A stretch of DNA of 64,000 nucleotides from Chitinivorax tropicus (lineage in GTDB: Bacteria; Pseudomonadota; Gammaproteobacteria; Burkholderiales; SCOH01). Shown here one piece after another: positions 17,132 to 26,610 of this stretch. Numbering within the stretch: position 1 is the first letter of the stretch; every line of letters starts with the position of its first letter. The position numbers were made by a program, and so were the translations under genes. The notes below the pieces were generated by a model. That model was not told the DNA's origin, did not search any database, and worked only from the letters and a program-made list of their open reading frames with translations. The stretch is taken from assembly GCF_014202905.1 (NCBI RefSeq), contig NZ_JACHHY010000005.1:124001-188000 (forward strand). The letters are read 5' to 3'.

Positions 17132-18754
17132 ATGGGTTTTTTCGAAAAGCTGCGTGAAAAACCGGCTCATCCACTCACCAGTCCGCAAGCGGCGGATGCA
17201 TGGTGGAAAGCCAACGAGCAACGGGAAGCAGCGGCGATACTGGATGCCACCCGTCATGCCATCGGGCAGTTCCTCACTCAGAAAGCCAGCCCGAGCGTGT
17301 CGCGACTGGCTGCATTGATTCAACTCGATGGCCTGGTCAACCCCACCTTCGAAATGGCGTATCTGCAATACGTGCAGAACCCACGCATGCCCGAGCAGCT
17401 GGAGCGGGAGATCTGGCATCGTTCGGTGCAGTTTTGCGAGACTTTGCTGCGGGCCTATCTGGTTTTCATCAAGGATTCGTCATCGAACAACCAGCGGAGC
17501 GAGGCACAGCTGCCGTTGATGTTGGCACGGTCTTTGCGCTATCTCGGCGCCCTCAATCGCTTCCATTATTTTCACAACCAGGTGCCGGATAAAAAGATCT
17601 GGGCGACCGCGAACCAACTCTACAGTTTGGCCGAGGTGGAAAAACGCGAGTCCGACATCATCCGTATCTACCCTGGTGCGCAAAAGGCGGAAACCTCCTG
17701 TGCCGATGAATTCATCCGTCTATCCATGCTCGGCACGGTCATCGGCTGTGGGCTGACCGTTCGCCAGCTGGATCTGGTGGATACCTGGCTGGCGTGGTTG
17801 TCGCCACATGTGGTGTTCGAGCACCTGCCATCCACCACCAGTGGTCAGTTCTGGGTGGATCTGACCGGCTTTGTCGGCACGACCCGCTACAAAGGTGAGC
17901 CTCGGGCACCGCGTGGTCGCTATTGGGGCATGTCAGAGTGGCTCTGCACGCTGATGAATGCCCGGCAGCACAAAGCCAGGCTGCCTGCCGCGCTGGTGGA
18001 ATCCCTGTCGGTGACGGGCGCATCGGATCTGATCCGGCAACTGGAGCGTTGGTGGAGTCCTGAATACGATCTGCAGGCGCTGCGAACCAGCGAAAGGGTG
18101 GCGGTGACCGGTGAAATGCAAGTGTTGATCGGCCTGGATGTCATCGCCAAAGGGCTGCCGCCGCCAGCGCAGACCCAGCTGGAAGCGGGCAGGGGAATCG
18201 GGGATCGGGCGATGCTGGATATGCAGCAGTATGGCTTTGTCACCGATCGCACCAAGCAAGCGACGGCGAAGGAAGGTAAGGTTGCAACAGGAGTGACCAG
18301 CCAAGCCGAATGCTGGATCATGACCGATCGTAGTGAGCGGGGGGTGGGCTTGCAGGCCGATGCCAAGACCAAGCCACTGCAGACAGGTACGTTGCTGGGG
18401 GTCAGCATCGATGGCCGGCTGTGGGAGATTGGCATCATCAGGCGGGTGATGAATGAACAGAGCGAATCGCATCAATTCATCGGCGTTGAGCTGCTGGGTG
18501 CGCGGGCAGAGCCGCTGATCGTGCGCGGTGGGGTGGCTTTGGCACCCAGCGCACGCGGCCAGACTGGGTTGTTGATCAGCGCATCGGATAACCAGGTTGC
18601 CGATCAGCTGGCCTTGATTGTGCCCTATTCAGCCTATTGCCAAGGGGCAGAGTTGACTGTCGAACTCGATCAGCGGCAAGTCCGGTTCCGGATGAAGGAG
18701 ACGTTGATCAAAGGCGACCATTGGTTGATGGCAGCAGCCGACAGATTGGGATAA
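17132..18754 (+). CDS. Large helical protein with C-terminal PilZ-type motif, first of a tandem pair
   Basis: 540 residues from ATG at 17132 (start GFFEKLREKP); the frame is open further upstream but overlaps the fbp promoter region. About 380 residues of mainly helical sequence come first. A C-terminal beta-rich domain follows, containing ECWIMTDRSERGVGLQA, where D-R-S-E-R-G fits the PilZ D/N-x-S-x-x-G motif. The partner RxxxR motif of cyclic-di-GMP binders is not visible, so ligand binding is doubtful. No signal peptide or membrane helix is seen. The next gene starts six bases later and shares the same plan, so they are probably diverged duplicates acting together. Confidence 0.7.
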   Translation: MGFFEKLREKPAHPLTSPQAADAWWKANEQREAAAILDATRHAIGQFLTQKASPSVSRLAALIQLDGLVNPTFEMAYLQYVQNPRMPEQLEREIWHRSVQFCETLLRAYLVFIKDSSSNNQRSEAQLPLMLARSLRYLGALNRFHYFHNQVPDKKIWATANQLYSLAEVEKRESDIIRIYPGAQKAETSCADEFIRLSMLGTVIGCGLTVRQLDLVDTWLAWLSPHVVFEHLPSTTSGQFWVDLTGFVGTTRYKGEPRAPRGRYWGMSEWLCTLMNARQHKARLPAALVESLSVTGASDLIRQLERWWSPEYDLQALRTSERVAVTGEMQVLIGLDVIAKGLPPPAQTQLEAGRGIGDRAMLDMQQYGFVTDRTKQATAKEGKVATGVTSQAECWIMTDRSERGVGLQADAKTKPLQTGTLLGVSIDGRLWEIGIIRRVMNEQSESHQFIGVELLGARAEPLIVRGGVALAPSARGQTGLLISASDNQVADQLALIVPYSAYCQGAELTVELDQRQVRFRMKETLIKGDHWLMAAADRLG

Positions 18755-18760
18755 GTATTC

Positions 18761-20332
18761 ATGAGCGAGACCAAGACCAAAACGGCGGATTCTGGGCTGC
18801 GGCGTTTTCTGCGGGCGGTGCTGCGCAAGACAGATGTCAATGTCCGGGTGACCGATCTGCGCAGCGCGACCGAGCTGATTGAAGAGTTGCGCGAGCAGGA
18901 TGCCCTGCAGGCGTTGCGGGAAATACACAGCGCACTGGTTGACCTCAATGGCCTGGATTGGCTGGGCCTCAAGGAGCGCATCCGCACCACTCAATATCTG
19001 GATGACAAATCCCGCCCGTTGTCAGACGAAGTGATTGCTCGCTTGTTTGCACCTGGCGCGGCAGATGCCTACTTGCTGAAAGCCTTGCCGGTAGTGACGC
19101 AGTCATGGAGCGAGTTGAGCACCTCATACCAGCGTTGTCTGGCCCAATTCGAAAAGGATGGCGGACATGCCGAGCAGGTGCTGGTGGTCAGCTCCCGAGC
19201 CATGGCGCTGACCTGCTACATGCTCGAATGCATGTTGTACCGGCACTACGAGGTGGGCGAGTCAACTTGGCGGTTGCTGCATGGTGCTTACCGCTTGGCG
19301 GAAAAGCATCAGGTAGTGGGCAAGCGTGAGTCGGAAACCGCCTTGACCCCTGGCCAGTGGCTGATGGTTGCGCACCTATTGGCGCGTATTCCCTATGGCC
19401 GGATGCTGCCGCAAGAAGTCCGTGCGGTGGCGGAATGGCTGCGGCAGGCGGTGAGCATGTGTCAATTGACGACCGGGATCAATGTCAGACGCGATGCGCT
19501 GTGCGTTGATCTGCATTTGAATGAGATGGCGCAGGGTGCGCGGCGCATCCTACAAAGTGAAGGGCATCGTGGCCTGGTCACGGACAAGTTGATGCAGGCT
19601 TGGTTGAAAAGCCCACCCTTGTCAGGGCGCCCGGTGCAATGGAAGGAAATCGTGCTGGACATCGGTTTTGCATGGAGTGGCAAACCGCGAGCATTCCGGC
19701 GCCGGGCGCAGCGTGAAAAGATGCAACGTGAAGTGTTGTTGCGTCATGGTGTCAACGATGTGCTGGCATTGTTGAAAAGCCCGGATGCGGCCCTGATGGA
19801 AAAATCCAACCATGAGCGTTACTCCTTTGAAAGCTGGTTTGGTGAGGAAGGTGGCATGGATGCACCCGATCCACGTGAGAAAGCCCAGCCAGGTTCATTG
19901 CTGATCGACCAGAGTGCCATCGGCGTCGCGATCCGGTTCCCCCGGCAGGATCGCTACGATGTACCTGTGGGCGAGTTGGTCGGCATCTATTCGGCTGGAG
20001 ATGCCGCACCACGGATCGGTCGGGTTGCCCGCATCAACCGGCGGCTGAGCGGTGACATCGAGGTCGGTATCGAGCTGTTGGCGCTGCATGCCATGCCGAT
20101 CGTGGTGCAGGACCCACAGACCAAGGTACGATTCGAGGCCATCCATGTGGCGCAGTCTGCCAACCCACTGTTTTCGGGCTGCTTGTTGCTACCCGCGACC
20201 CGAACAGGTATTGATGGTGTCTTCCTGGTGACCTTGGGCAACGGGGTGTTCAAGGCGCGGGTTGCTGCCGATGCCACCGTCAGCAATGCACGATTTGTGG
20301 TCTGCAAGCTGGAGAAGCTGGGTATCGCCTGA
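18761..20332 (+). CDS. Large helical protein with C-terminal PilZ-type motif, second of a tandem pair
   Basis: 523 residues. It has the same architecture as its upstream neighbour: an N-terminal helical region of about 370 residues, then a beta-rich domain with GSLLIDQSAIGVAIRFP (D-Q-S-A-I-G, the PilZ-type motif), VGELVGIYSAGDAAPRIGRV and DIEVGIELL. Corresponding pieces in the neighbour are GTLLGVSIDG, LWEIGIIRRV and IGVELL. A basic patch, KPRAFRRRAQREKMQRE, lies just before the C-terminal domain. The six-base gap and a GGGATAAG ribosome site overlapping the previous stop suggest coupled translation. Function is not known; a cyclic-di-GMP or structural adaptor role is inference only. Confidence 0.7.
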   Translation: MSETKTKTADSGLRRFLRAVLRKTDVNVRVTDLRSATELIEELREQDALQALREIHSALVDLNGLDWLGLKERIRTTQYLDDKSRPLSDEVIARLFAPGAADAYLLKALPVVTQSWSELSTSYQRCLAQFEKDGGHAEQVLVVSSRAMALTCYMLECMLYRHYEVGESTWRLLHGAYRLAEKHQVVGKRESETALTPGQWLMVAHLLARIPYGRMLPQEVRAVAEWLRQAVSMCQLTTGINVRRDALCVDLHLNEMAQGARRILQSEGHRGLVTDKLMQAWLKSPPLSGRPVQWKEIVLDIGFAWSGKPRAFRRRAQREKMQREVLLRHGVNDVLALLKSPDAALMEKSNHERYSFESWFGEEGGMDAPDPREKAQPGSLLIDQSAIGVAIRFPRQDRYDVPVGELVGIYSAGDAAPRIGRVARINRRLSGDIEVGIELLALHAMPIVVQDPQTKVRFEAIHVAQSANPLFSGCLLLPATRTGIDGVFLVTLGNGVFKARVAADATVSNARFVVCKLEKLGIA

Positions 20333-20377
20333 CAGCGTGGGGGCCAGCAATGCGGTGGTGCCTGGGGCGATCAACGG

Positions 20378-22423
20378 CTATTCCTCATCGTTGGCATGGT
20401 GTTGGTATTCATGGGCCAGCCGGGCCTGCACCTCGGTGGGCACAGCGTCATATTGGGCCAGCGCCATGACATAAGACCCTCTGCCTGCGGTCATCGATTT
20501 AAGCCGGGCTGGGTAGTTGCTCAGCTCCGACAAGGGCACCTGCCCCCAGATCGATGCCATGCCCTGTGCCTGGGATTGGGTACCCATCACATGGCCACGT
20601 CGGCTGGTCAGATCAGCAGTGATGTCGCCCAGATTCGCTTCCGGACAGGTGATCTCCACCCTGACCACTGGCTCCAGCACGATGGGGCGTGCCGCCTTGA
20701 TGGCGTCGATCATGGCTTTGCGACCCGCCATTTGAAAGGCGATGTCTTTCGAATCGACGGAGTGGTGTTTGCCGTCATAGACAGTCACCTTGAGATCGAC
20801 CACCGGACAGCCCGACAGCGGGCCGCCTTCGAGCACACTGCGCACGCCTTTTTCGACCGAGGGGATGAATTGCCCCGGAATCACGCCCCCTTTCACTTCA
20901 TCGACAAAGACAAAGCCCTGCCCGCGCGGCTGTGGCTCGACACGTAACATCACCTCCCCAAACTGGCCGGCGCCTCCGGTCTGCTTCTTATGTCGATGAT
21001 GGCCTTCGGCGGCTTGGGTGATGGTTTCGCAGTATGGGATGCGGGGTGGCTGGGTGGTGATCTCCAGGCGATGCTGCTGGGTCATTTTGTCGAGCACGAC
21101 GCGCATGTGCAGCTCACCCAAGCCGCGAATCACAGTCTCATGCGTGTGGGCAAGCTGCTCGACCTGAAAGCATGGGTCCTCCTGTTGCAATTTGTGCAGT
21201 ACCTCTGCGATGCGCTGTTCATCACCCCGGCGCTTGGGCTCGATGGCCAGGCCGAACATAGGGGCGGGGAAGGTCAGGGGCTGCAGGTGGATGTGGTCCT
21301 CGTCATGTGAGTCATGCAGCACCGCGTCGAACACCAGCTCCTCCACCTTGGCCACGGCGCCCAGCTCGCCGGGGATCAGCTGCTCGACTTCGACATAGTG
21401 TTTGCCCTGCACCTTGAACAGATGCCCGACTTTGAAAGGCTTGCGGCCATCACCAACGAACAGTTGGCTATCCTTGCTTATGGTGCCCTGATGGACGCGA
21501 AATACCCCCATCTTGCCAACAAATGGGTCCATGACCACCTTGAACACATGGGCCAGCACATGTCCACTGGGGTCAGCGGTGGCGCGAAACGGCTGGGCTG
21601 CGTTGCCTTCACCCTTCAGAAACAAAGGCGGGTTGCCCTCCCGAGGGTGGGGGGCGAGCCTGACCAGCACATCCAGCAAGGCGTCGATACCCACACCTGT
21701 GCGGCTGGATGTGAAACAGACCGGGATGATGTGACCCTCCCGCAATGCCTGTTCGAATGGGGCGTGCAGTTGCTCTGGTGCAATGTCACCCTGTTCGAGA
21801 TAGGTCGCCATCAGTGCTTCATCCACCTCGACCACTTGATCGACCAGTGCGCGATGGGCCTCGGCCACCGAGGAGAAATCCGCATCCCCCGCCGGGTTGA
21901 AGAAACAATCCACCACAGCAGTTGCGGACTGGGCGGGCAGATTGATCGGCAGTACCTCTTTGCCAAAGGCGGCCTGTAGCTGTGCCAGCAAACCCGGCAG
22001 ATCAACCCGCTCGGCGTCCATCTTGTTGATGATGATCATCCGGCATAGCTTCCGCTCAGCTGCCCAGGCCATCATGCGAGATGTATTCAGCTCGATGCCA
22101 TTCACGGCATTGACGACGATGAGCGCCGTATCCACCGCTGCCAACGCGCAGATGGCATGCCCGATGAAGTCAGGGTAGCCGGGGGTGTCGATCATCTCGA
22201 TGGCTGCCTGTTGATGGGTGAAATGCACCAGCGATGCCTGTAAAGAGTGCCGATACTCGCGCTCCATCGGATCGAAATCACAGACCGTGTCGCCTCGTTC
22301 CACGGTGCCGACCCCGCCAATGGCGCCCGCACGATGCAACAGCATCTCTGCCAGTGTGGTTTTGCCGACATCAAAGTGGCCGACCAGGGCCACACTACGA
22401 ATCGCTTCCACATTGCGAGCCAT
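20378..22423 (-). CDS. Elongation factor G paralogue (EF-G-like GTPase)
   Basis: 681 residues from ATG at 22423. GTPase motifs are intact: GHFDVGKTT (P-loop), DTPGYPDF (G3) and NKMD (G4). EF-G domains II-V follow, with HKKQTGGAGQFGEVMLRVEP in domain IV and TADLTSRRGHVMGT in domain V. Compared with canonical EF-G, the P-loop Ala-His-Ile-Asp is GHFD, and the switch I region is short and atypical (ERGDTVCDFDPMEREYRHS). This fits the EF-G-like group rather than the housekeeping FusA, which normally sits in the str operon. It may act in recycling, stress translation or an unknown step. It is divergent from the MurA paralogue. Confidence 0.85.
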   Translation of the reverse strand: MARNVEAIRSVALVGHFDVGKTTLAEMLLHRAGAIGGVGTVERGDTVCDFDPMEREYRHSLQASLVHFTHQQAAIEMIDTPGYPDFIGHAICALAAVDTALIVVNAVNGIELNTSRMMAWAAERKLCRMIIINKMDAERVDLPGLLAQLQAAFGKEVLPINLPAQSATAVVDCFFNPAGDADFSSVAEAHRALVDQVVEVDEALMATYLEQGDIAPEQLHAPFEQALREGHIIPVCFTSSRTGVGIDALLDVLVRLAPHPREGNPPLFLKGEGNAAQPFRATADPSGHVLAHVFKVVMDPFVGKMGVFRVHQGTISKDSQLFVGDGRKPFKVGHLFKVQGKHYVEVEQLIPGELGAVAKVEELVFDAVLHDSHDEDHIHLQPLTFPAPMFGLAIEPKRRGDEQRIAEVLHKLQQEDPCFQVEQLAHTHETVIRGLGELHMRVVLDKMTQQHRLEITTQPPRIPYCETITQAAEGHHRHKKQTGGAGQFGEVMLRVEPQPRGQGFVFVDEVKGGVIPGQFIPSVEKGVRSVLEGGPLSGCPVVDLKVTVYDGKHHSVDSKDIAFQMAGRKAMIDAIKAARPIVLEPVVRVEITCPEANLGDITADLTSRRGHVMGTQSQAQGMASIWGQVPLSELSNYPARLKSMTAGRGSYVMALAQYDAVPTEVQARLAHEYQHHANDEE

Positions 22424-22638
22424 GGTGACGCTTTCAAGGGGTGAGCATGGTTTCACTATAGCCGGACTCACGCACCAGCGCTGCTTGCGTGCTGATGTCG
22501 AAAGCCAACCCGCACAGATAGGTCGGTTGACGGGTTGGTTTTCCGCTATGATGCACGGCATTCCATGCGCCGCCGGTCGTCAACCCATCCGAGACTGGCA
22601 GGCGTTCGGCCAAACTGATGATAGCAAGGTGTGATGTT

Positions 22639-23940
22639 GTGTCTGATCTGATCGTACATGGCGGAACCCCACTCAATGGTCGCATTGAGCCTTCCGCCAA
22701 CAAGAATGCTGTTCTACCCATTTTATGCGCCACGCTGTTGACGACTGAGCCGATCACATTGCATCGGCTGCCGAACATCACCGATGTGCGCAAAATTCTG
22801 GACGTCTTCCGCTCCATCGGCAGCCAGATCGATGGTGAGATCGAGTCCGGTACACTGACCATTTGCCATGCCCAGGCCCACTTTGATGAATCACGTCACC
22901 GATTGCCTGAGGAGATGCGCTCATCCATCATGCTAGTGCCGCCGTTGTTGCATCGATTCGGCGTGGCCCGTATCGAGAACGACGTGCAGGGCTGTACCCT
23001 GGGCGCTCGTGAAATCGATCCCCATGTCGAGGTGTTCAAGGGTTTTGGCGCAGCCATCGAGCAATCCCACGGCTCGCTGATCGCCCGTAGCCCGCAGCAG
23101 CTGGCTGCGCACCAGCACTGGCTTGACTATGCCTCGGTGACCACCAGCGAGAATTTTGCCATGTGCGCGGTGTTGGCCGATGGACAGTCCACGTTGGTCA
23201 ATGCCGCTTGCGAGCCGCATGTACAGGAGTTCTGCGGCTTCCTGCAATTGATGGGGGCACAGATCGACGGGGTAGGCACCTCCAAGCTGGTCATCCAAGG
23301 GGTCGAGCAGTTGCGGGGCGTGGAATACACTTTCGTCGAGGACTATCACGAAGTGGTGACCTTCCTGGCACTGGGCGCGATCACCGGCGGCTCGGTGTCG
23401 GTCAGAAACACCGCCTATGAGCATTTTCCGTTGATCACGCGTACTTTCCGCAAGTTCGGGATCGAGCTGAGCCACCAAAATGGCTACACCACCAGCTTCG
23501 CCCCCAATGGGTTGATCGTTGAAGAACCCTTCACCAAGAATATCCTGCAGAAAGTCGAAGCCGCCCCCTGGCCTTATTTCCCAGTCGATCTGCTGCCCAT
23601 CTTCATCGCCTTGGGCGCACGGGCATCGGGCAGCGCCTTGTTCTGGAACAAGGTCTATGACGGGGCATTGGGCTGGACCGCTGAGCTGGGTAAATTCGGC
23701 GCCCATGTCTTCCAGTCCGATCCGCATCGGGTGATCACCTTTGGCGGCAAGACATTGAGACCTGCTGAAGTCGAAAGCCCCTATATCATCCGTGTGGCCA
23801 TCGCCTTGTTGATGTTGGCTGCCAGTATCGAAGGCCGATCCATCATCCGCAACGCATCACCAATCAGACGAGCCCATCCTGGCTTCGTGGAAAACCTGGT
23901 CAAGCTGGGTGCGAACATTGAATGGACTGAGTCGGACTGA
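22639..23940 (+). CDS. MurA-family UDP-GlcNAc enolpyruvyl transferase paralogue
   Basis: 433 residues from GTG at 22639, which has AAGGTG just upstream; ATG at 22618 lacks this. It has the two-domain EPSP-synthase fold. Residues matching E. coli MurA are kept: Lys22-Asn23 (ANKNAVLPI), the PEP-site Cys115 and Arg120 (QGCTLGAR), Asp305 (FPVDLLP), and Arg397 (YIIRVA). Overall the sequence is clearly divergent from housekeeping MurA, for example WNKVYDGALGW in place of ENRFMHVPEL and HQHWLDYASVTTSEN in the hinge. It may be a second MurA or an enzyme using another UDP sugar. Cys115 would predict fosfomycin reactivity, unlike the Cys-to-Asp resistant forms. Confidence 0.8.
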   Translation: MSDLIVHGGTPLNGRIEPSANKNAVLPILCATLLTTEPITLHRLPNITDVRKILDVFRSIGSQIDGEIESGTLTICHAQAHFDESRHRLPEEMRSSIMLVPPLLHRFGVARIENDVQGCTLGAREIDPHVEVFKGFGAAIEQSHGSLIARSPQQLAAHQHWLDYASVTTSENFAMCAVLADGQSTLVNAACEPHVQEFCGFLQLMGAQIDGVGTSKLVIQGVEQLRGVEYTFVEDYHEVVTFLALGAITGGSVSVRNTAYEHFPLITRTFRKFGIELSHQNGYTTSFAPNGLIVEEPFTKNILQKVEAAPWPYFPVDLLPIFIALGARASGSALFWNKVYDGALGWTAELGKFGAHVFQSDPHRVITFGGKTLRPAEVESPYIIRVAIALLMLAASIEGRSIIRNASPIRRAHPGFVENLVKLGANIEWTESD

Positions 23941-24035
23941 CCGGCGCCGTGCCTGATTCAGTGCTGACCCATCTCTGGCGCTGCCCATGGCGCGACTGCG
24001 GGATGGGTTGGCCGCCCAACGGATGGCCACCGCGC

Positions 24036-24413
24036 CTAGCCTGATTTGACGAAGCAATCGCGGCATATCCAATCAGACAGCAAATAGCTCTTCACCTGCT
24101 TATAGGTCGTGCGATTGCGATAGATGATCGCTTTGCCGCAGTTGCCACAGTGGGTATGCTCCCCCGCTGCCGTGCAATAGTGGCCGACCACCTTATGGAT
24201 GGCTTTCACATCCAAGCCGAATTCATTGGCCAGCTGCTCGATGGCGTAGTGGAAGTGAGGTGGGTTGATCACCAGCCAGTATTTCTGGCACAGATCAACC
24301 GCGCCGGGCTCTTGGCTGTTGAATTTCAAGATGATGTCCGCTGCGGCTGACATCACTTGTGGATCGGCCCTGTCTGGCTCAAGGGCATCGGGTGGCGGGT
24401 GTCCAGTGTTCAT
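24036..24413 (-). CDS. Small protein with C-terminal zinc ribbon, unknown function
   Basis: 125 residues from ATG at 24413 with AAGGAA upstream. The N-terminal part is acidic and Pro-rich. The middle, AAADIILKFNSQEPGAVDL and INPPHFHYAIEQLANEFGLDVKAIHKVVGHYC, is helical. The end carries HCGNCGK about 25 residues before WICRDC, two CxxC pairs that should bind zinc. I do not recognise the family. It is divergent from phaC, across a 325-base gap that could hold a shared control region. Confidence 0.65.
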   Translation of the reverse strand: MNTGHPPPDALEPDRADPQVMSAAADIILKFNSQEPGAVDLCQKYWLVINPPHFHYAIEQLANEFGLDVKAIHKVVGHYCTAAGEHTHCGNCGKAIIYRNRTTYKQVKSYLLSDWICRDCFVKSG

Positions 24414-24738
24414 GGGGATTCCTTGTCTGTGCCGTGGCCATGAAATCATGTCAACAGAGCCCAGCCAAAGTCTCGGTGGGCTTCGAAGCAAGGTATTGTT
24501 TCCAATCACTTATAGCGCCCACTATATCACGCACTGGTTGCCCCAGCCTGCCGGGTGTCGGGTGGGGCATTGATGCGGGGGCCGCCTGCTCCGGTGTTGT
24601 CGCTGGCATGGGCGGGAGCCTGCCTGGCCGCACATCACGGTAACGTAGTCGTTTTGCAATCCATGGATAAGCTGTTGCGGGATGCCCTCTGGCGGGATTC
24701 ATGCCATGATGTGTCAAGGCAACATGAAGGAGATGGCG
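24414..24738. other. Divergent intergenic region between the zinc-ribbon gene and phaC
   Basis: No gene recognised. It must contain the promoters of both neighbours, but no clear -35/-10 pair could be chosen by eye. The phaC ribosome site AAGGAG lies at 24727-24732. Confidence 0.4.
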
Positions 24739-26517
24739 ATGACGAATGCACGTTCCCCCGATCCCGCTTCCCTGGCCATGCAGTGGCAGGATGTCATGCA
24801 ACGCAGCCAGCGGATGTTGGCCGACTTTCTGTCGCGGCAGGATCAAGAACAATTCAGTGTGCTCGACCCGACCATGGTCGGGCGACTGATGCAGGATTGG
24901 TCGCGCCAGTGGTTGGCCCACCCGCAGCAAGCGTGGCAACAGCAAATGGCATTCTGGCAGGATGCGGCAGCGCTCTGGCGACAGTCATTTGAGCATTGGG
25001 CGTTGCAAGCCAAAGTCGAGCCGGTGGTGGCACCTATGCAGGGCGACAAGCGCTTCAAGGATGAGACCTGGGCACAACATGCGGTGTTCGACTTCATCAA
25101 GCAATCCTATCTGTTGACTGCCAACCATGCGTTGGCTGCCGTGGAGCACACAGAGGGGCTGGATGGGCACACCCGTAAGCAGGTTGCGTTCTACATGCGG
25201 CAATTTGTCGATGCCATGTCGCCCACCAATTTTGCTGCCACCAATCCGCAAGTGATCAAGGAAACCCTGGAAACCAATGGTGAGAATCTGATCCAGGGTT
25301 TGCGTCATCTGCTGGATGACCTGGAACGGGGAAATGGCCGGCTGGCAACCCGGATGACTGACCTCTCGGCATTCAGGCTGGGTGAGAACATTGCCACCAC
25401 CCCCGGCAAGGTTGTCTTCCAGAATGCGCTGATGCAGTTGATCCAATACGCCCCGAGTACGGAAAAGGTTTTTCAACGGCCTTTGTTGGTGATTCCACCT
25501 TGGATCAACAAGTACTACATTCTGGATCTGAAGCCCAAGAACTCACTGATCAAATGGGCGGTGGATCAGGGGCATACGGTATTTGTCATCAGCTGGGTCA
25601 ACCCTGATGCCTCGCTACGGAACAAGCATTTCGAAGACTATATGCAAGAAGGGCCGTTGGCGGCATTGGATGCGATTCAGCAGGCAACGGGTGAAAAAGA
25701 CGTCAAGGCGTTGGCATACTGTATCGGTGGGACGCTGCTGGCCTCAACGTTGGCCTATATGGCGGCCAGACGTGATAGCCGTATCAAATCCGCCACCTTC
25801 ATGACCACCTTGATGGATTTCTCGGACATCGGTGAGCTGGAAGTCTTTGTCGATGAGGCACAGATTGCCCGTCTGGAAGCCTATATGGACAAGAAAGGCT
25901 ATCTGGAAGGGCATCAGATGGCGGAGGTCTTCAATCTGTTGCGTGAAAATGACCTGATCTGGTCATTTGTCATCAACAACTACCTGATGGGCCGCGAGCC
26001 CATGGCGTTTGATCTGTTGTACTGGAATTCAGACTCCACCCGCATGCCAGCTGCCATGCATGGGTTCTACCTGCGCAATATGTACCTGTACAACCGCTTG
26101 CGTGAGCCGGCAGGTATCACGCTGGCTGGTGTGCCCATCGACCTGCGTAAGATCAAAACCCCTGCATATTGGATATCGACCCGCGAGGACCATATTGCCC
26201 CCTGGAAGACCACCTATCTCGGCACGCGCCTGCTGACCGGGCCCAAGCGCTTTGTCTTGGGGGGATCAGGCCACATCGCCGGCATTGTGAACCCACCCAG
26301 CGCCAATAAATATGGCTACATGACCAATGAGGTGATCTGCGAGACGGCAGAGGAATGGCTGCAAGATGCCCAGGCACATGAAGGCTCGTGGTGGCAGGAC
26401 TGGGCGGAATGGGTCAAGCCCTTCAATGGCAAGCTGGTGGCGGCAAGAACCCCTGGTGCTGGTCAGCTGCCCGCACTGGACGATGCACCAGGCAGCTATG
26501 TCAAACTGCGTCTTTGA
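24739..26517 (+). CDS. phaC: Class I poly(3-hydroxyalkanoate) synthase
   Basis: 592 residues from ATG at 24739, chosen because AAGGAG ends six bases before it; nearby upstream ATGs are too close. The lipase-like box AYCIGG places the catalytic Cys at 328. Asp484 (REDHIAPW) and His512 (GGSGHIAGIVNPP) complete the triad, and PPWINKYYILDL with HTVFVISWVNPD is typical of the family. It polymerises 3-hydroxyacyl-CoA into storage granules. The N-terminal 90 residues are weakly conserved, as usual. No phaA, phaB, phasin or phaR gene is next to it, so the pathway is dispersed. Confidence 0.97.
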   Translation: MTNARSPDPASLAMQWQDVMQRSQRMLADFLSRQDQEQFSVLDPTMVGRLMQDWSRQWLAHPQQAWQQQMAFWQDAAALWRQSFEHWALQAKVEPVVAPMQGDKRFKDETWAQHAVFDFIKQSYLLTANHALAAVEHTEGLDGHTRKQVAFYMRQFVDAMSPTNFAATNPQVIKETLETNGENLIQGLRHLLDDLERGNGRLATRMTDLSAFRLGENIATTPGKVVFQNALMQLIQYAPSTEKVFQRPLLVIPPWINKYYILDLKPKNSLIKWAVDQGHTVFVISWVNPDASLRNKHFEDYMQEGPLAALDAIQQATGEKDVKALAYCIGGTLLASTLAYMAARRDSRIKSATFMTTLMDFSDIGELEVFVDEAQIARLEAYMDKKGYLEGHQMAEVFNLLRENDLIWSFVINNYLMGREPMAFDLLYWNSDSTRMPAAMHGFYLRNMYLYNRLREPAGITLAGVPIDLRKIKTPAYWISTREDHIAPWKTTYLGTRLLTGPKRFVLGGSGHIAGIVNPPSANKYGYMTNEVICETAEEWLQDAQAHEGSWWQDWAEWVKPFNGKLVAARTPGAGQLPALDDAPGSYVKLRL

Positions 26518-26610
26518 CCGTCGATCCGACCCTGCCTAGCCAGCACCCGTCTCCGGCAGCCTTATCATTGGGGGAGTGGGATGAGGTGCGTCACCCGACC
26601 AGGATCTTGA

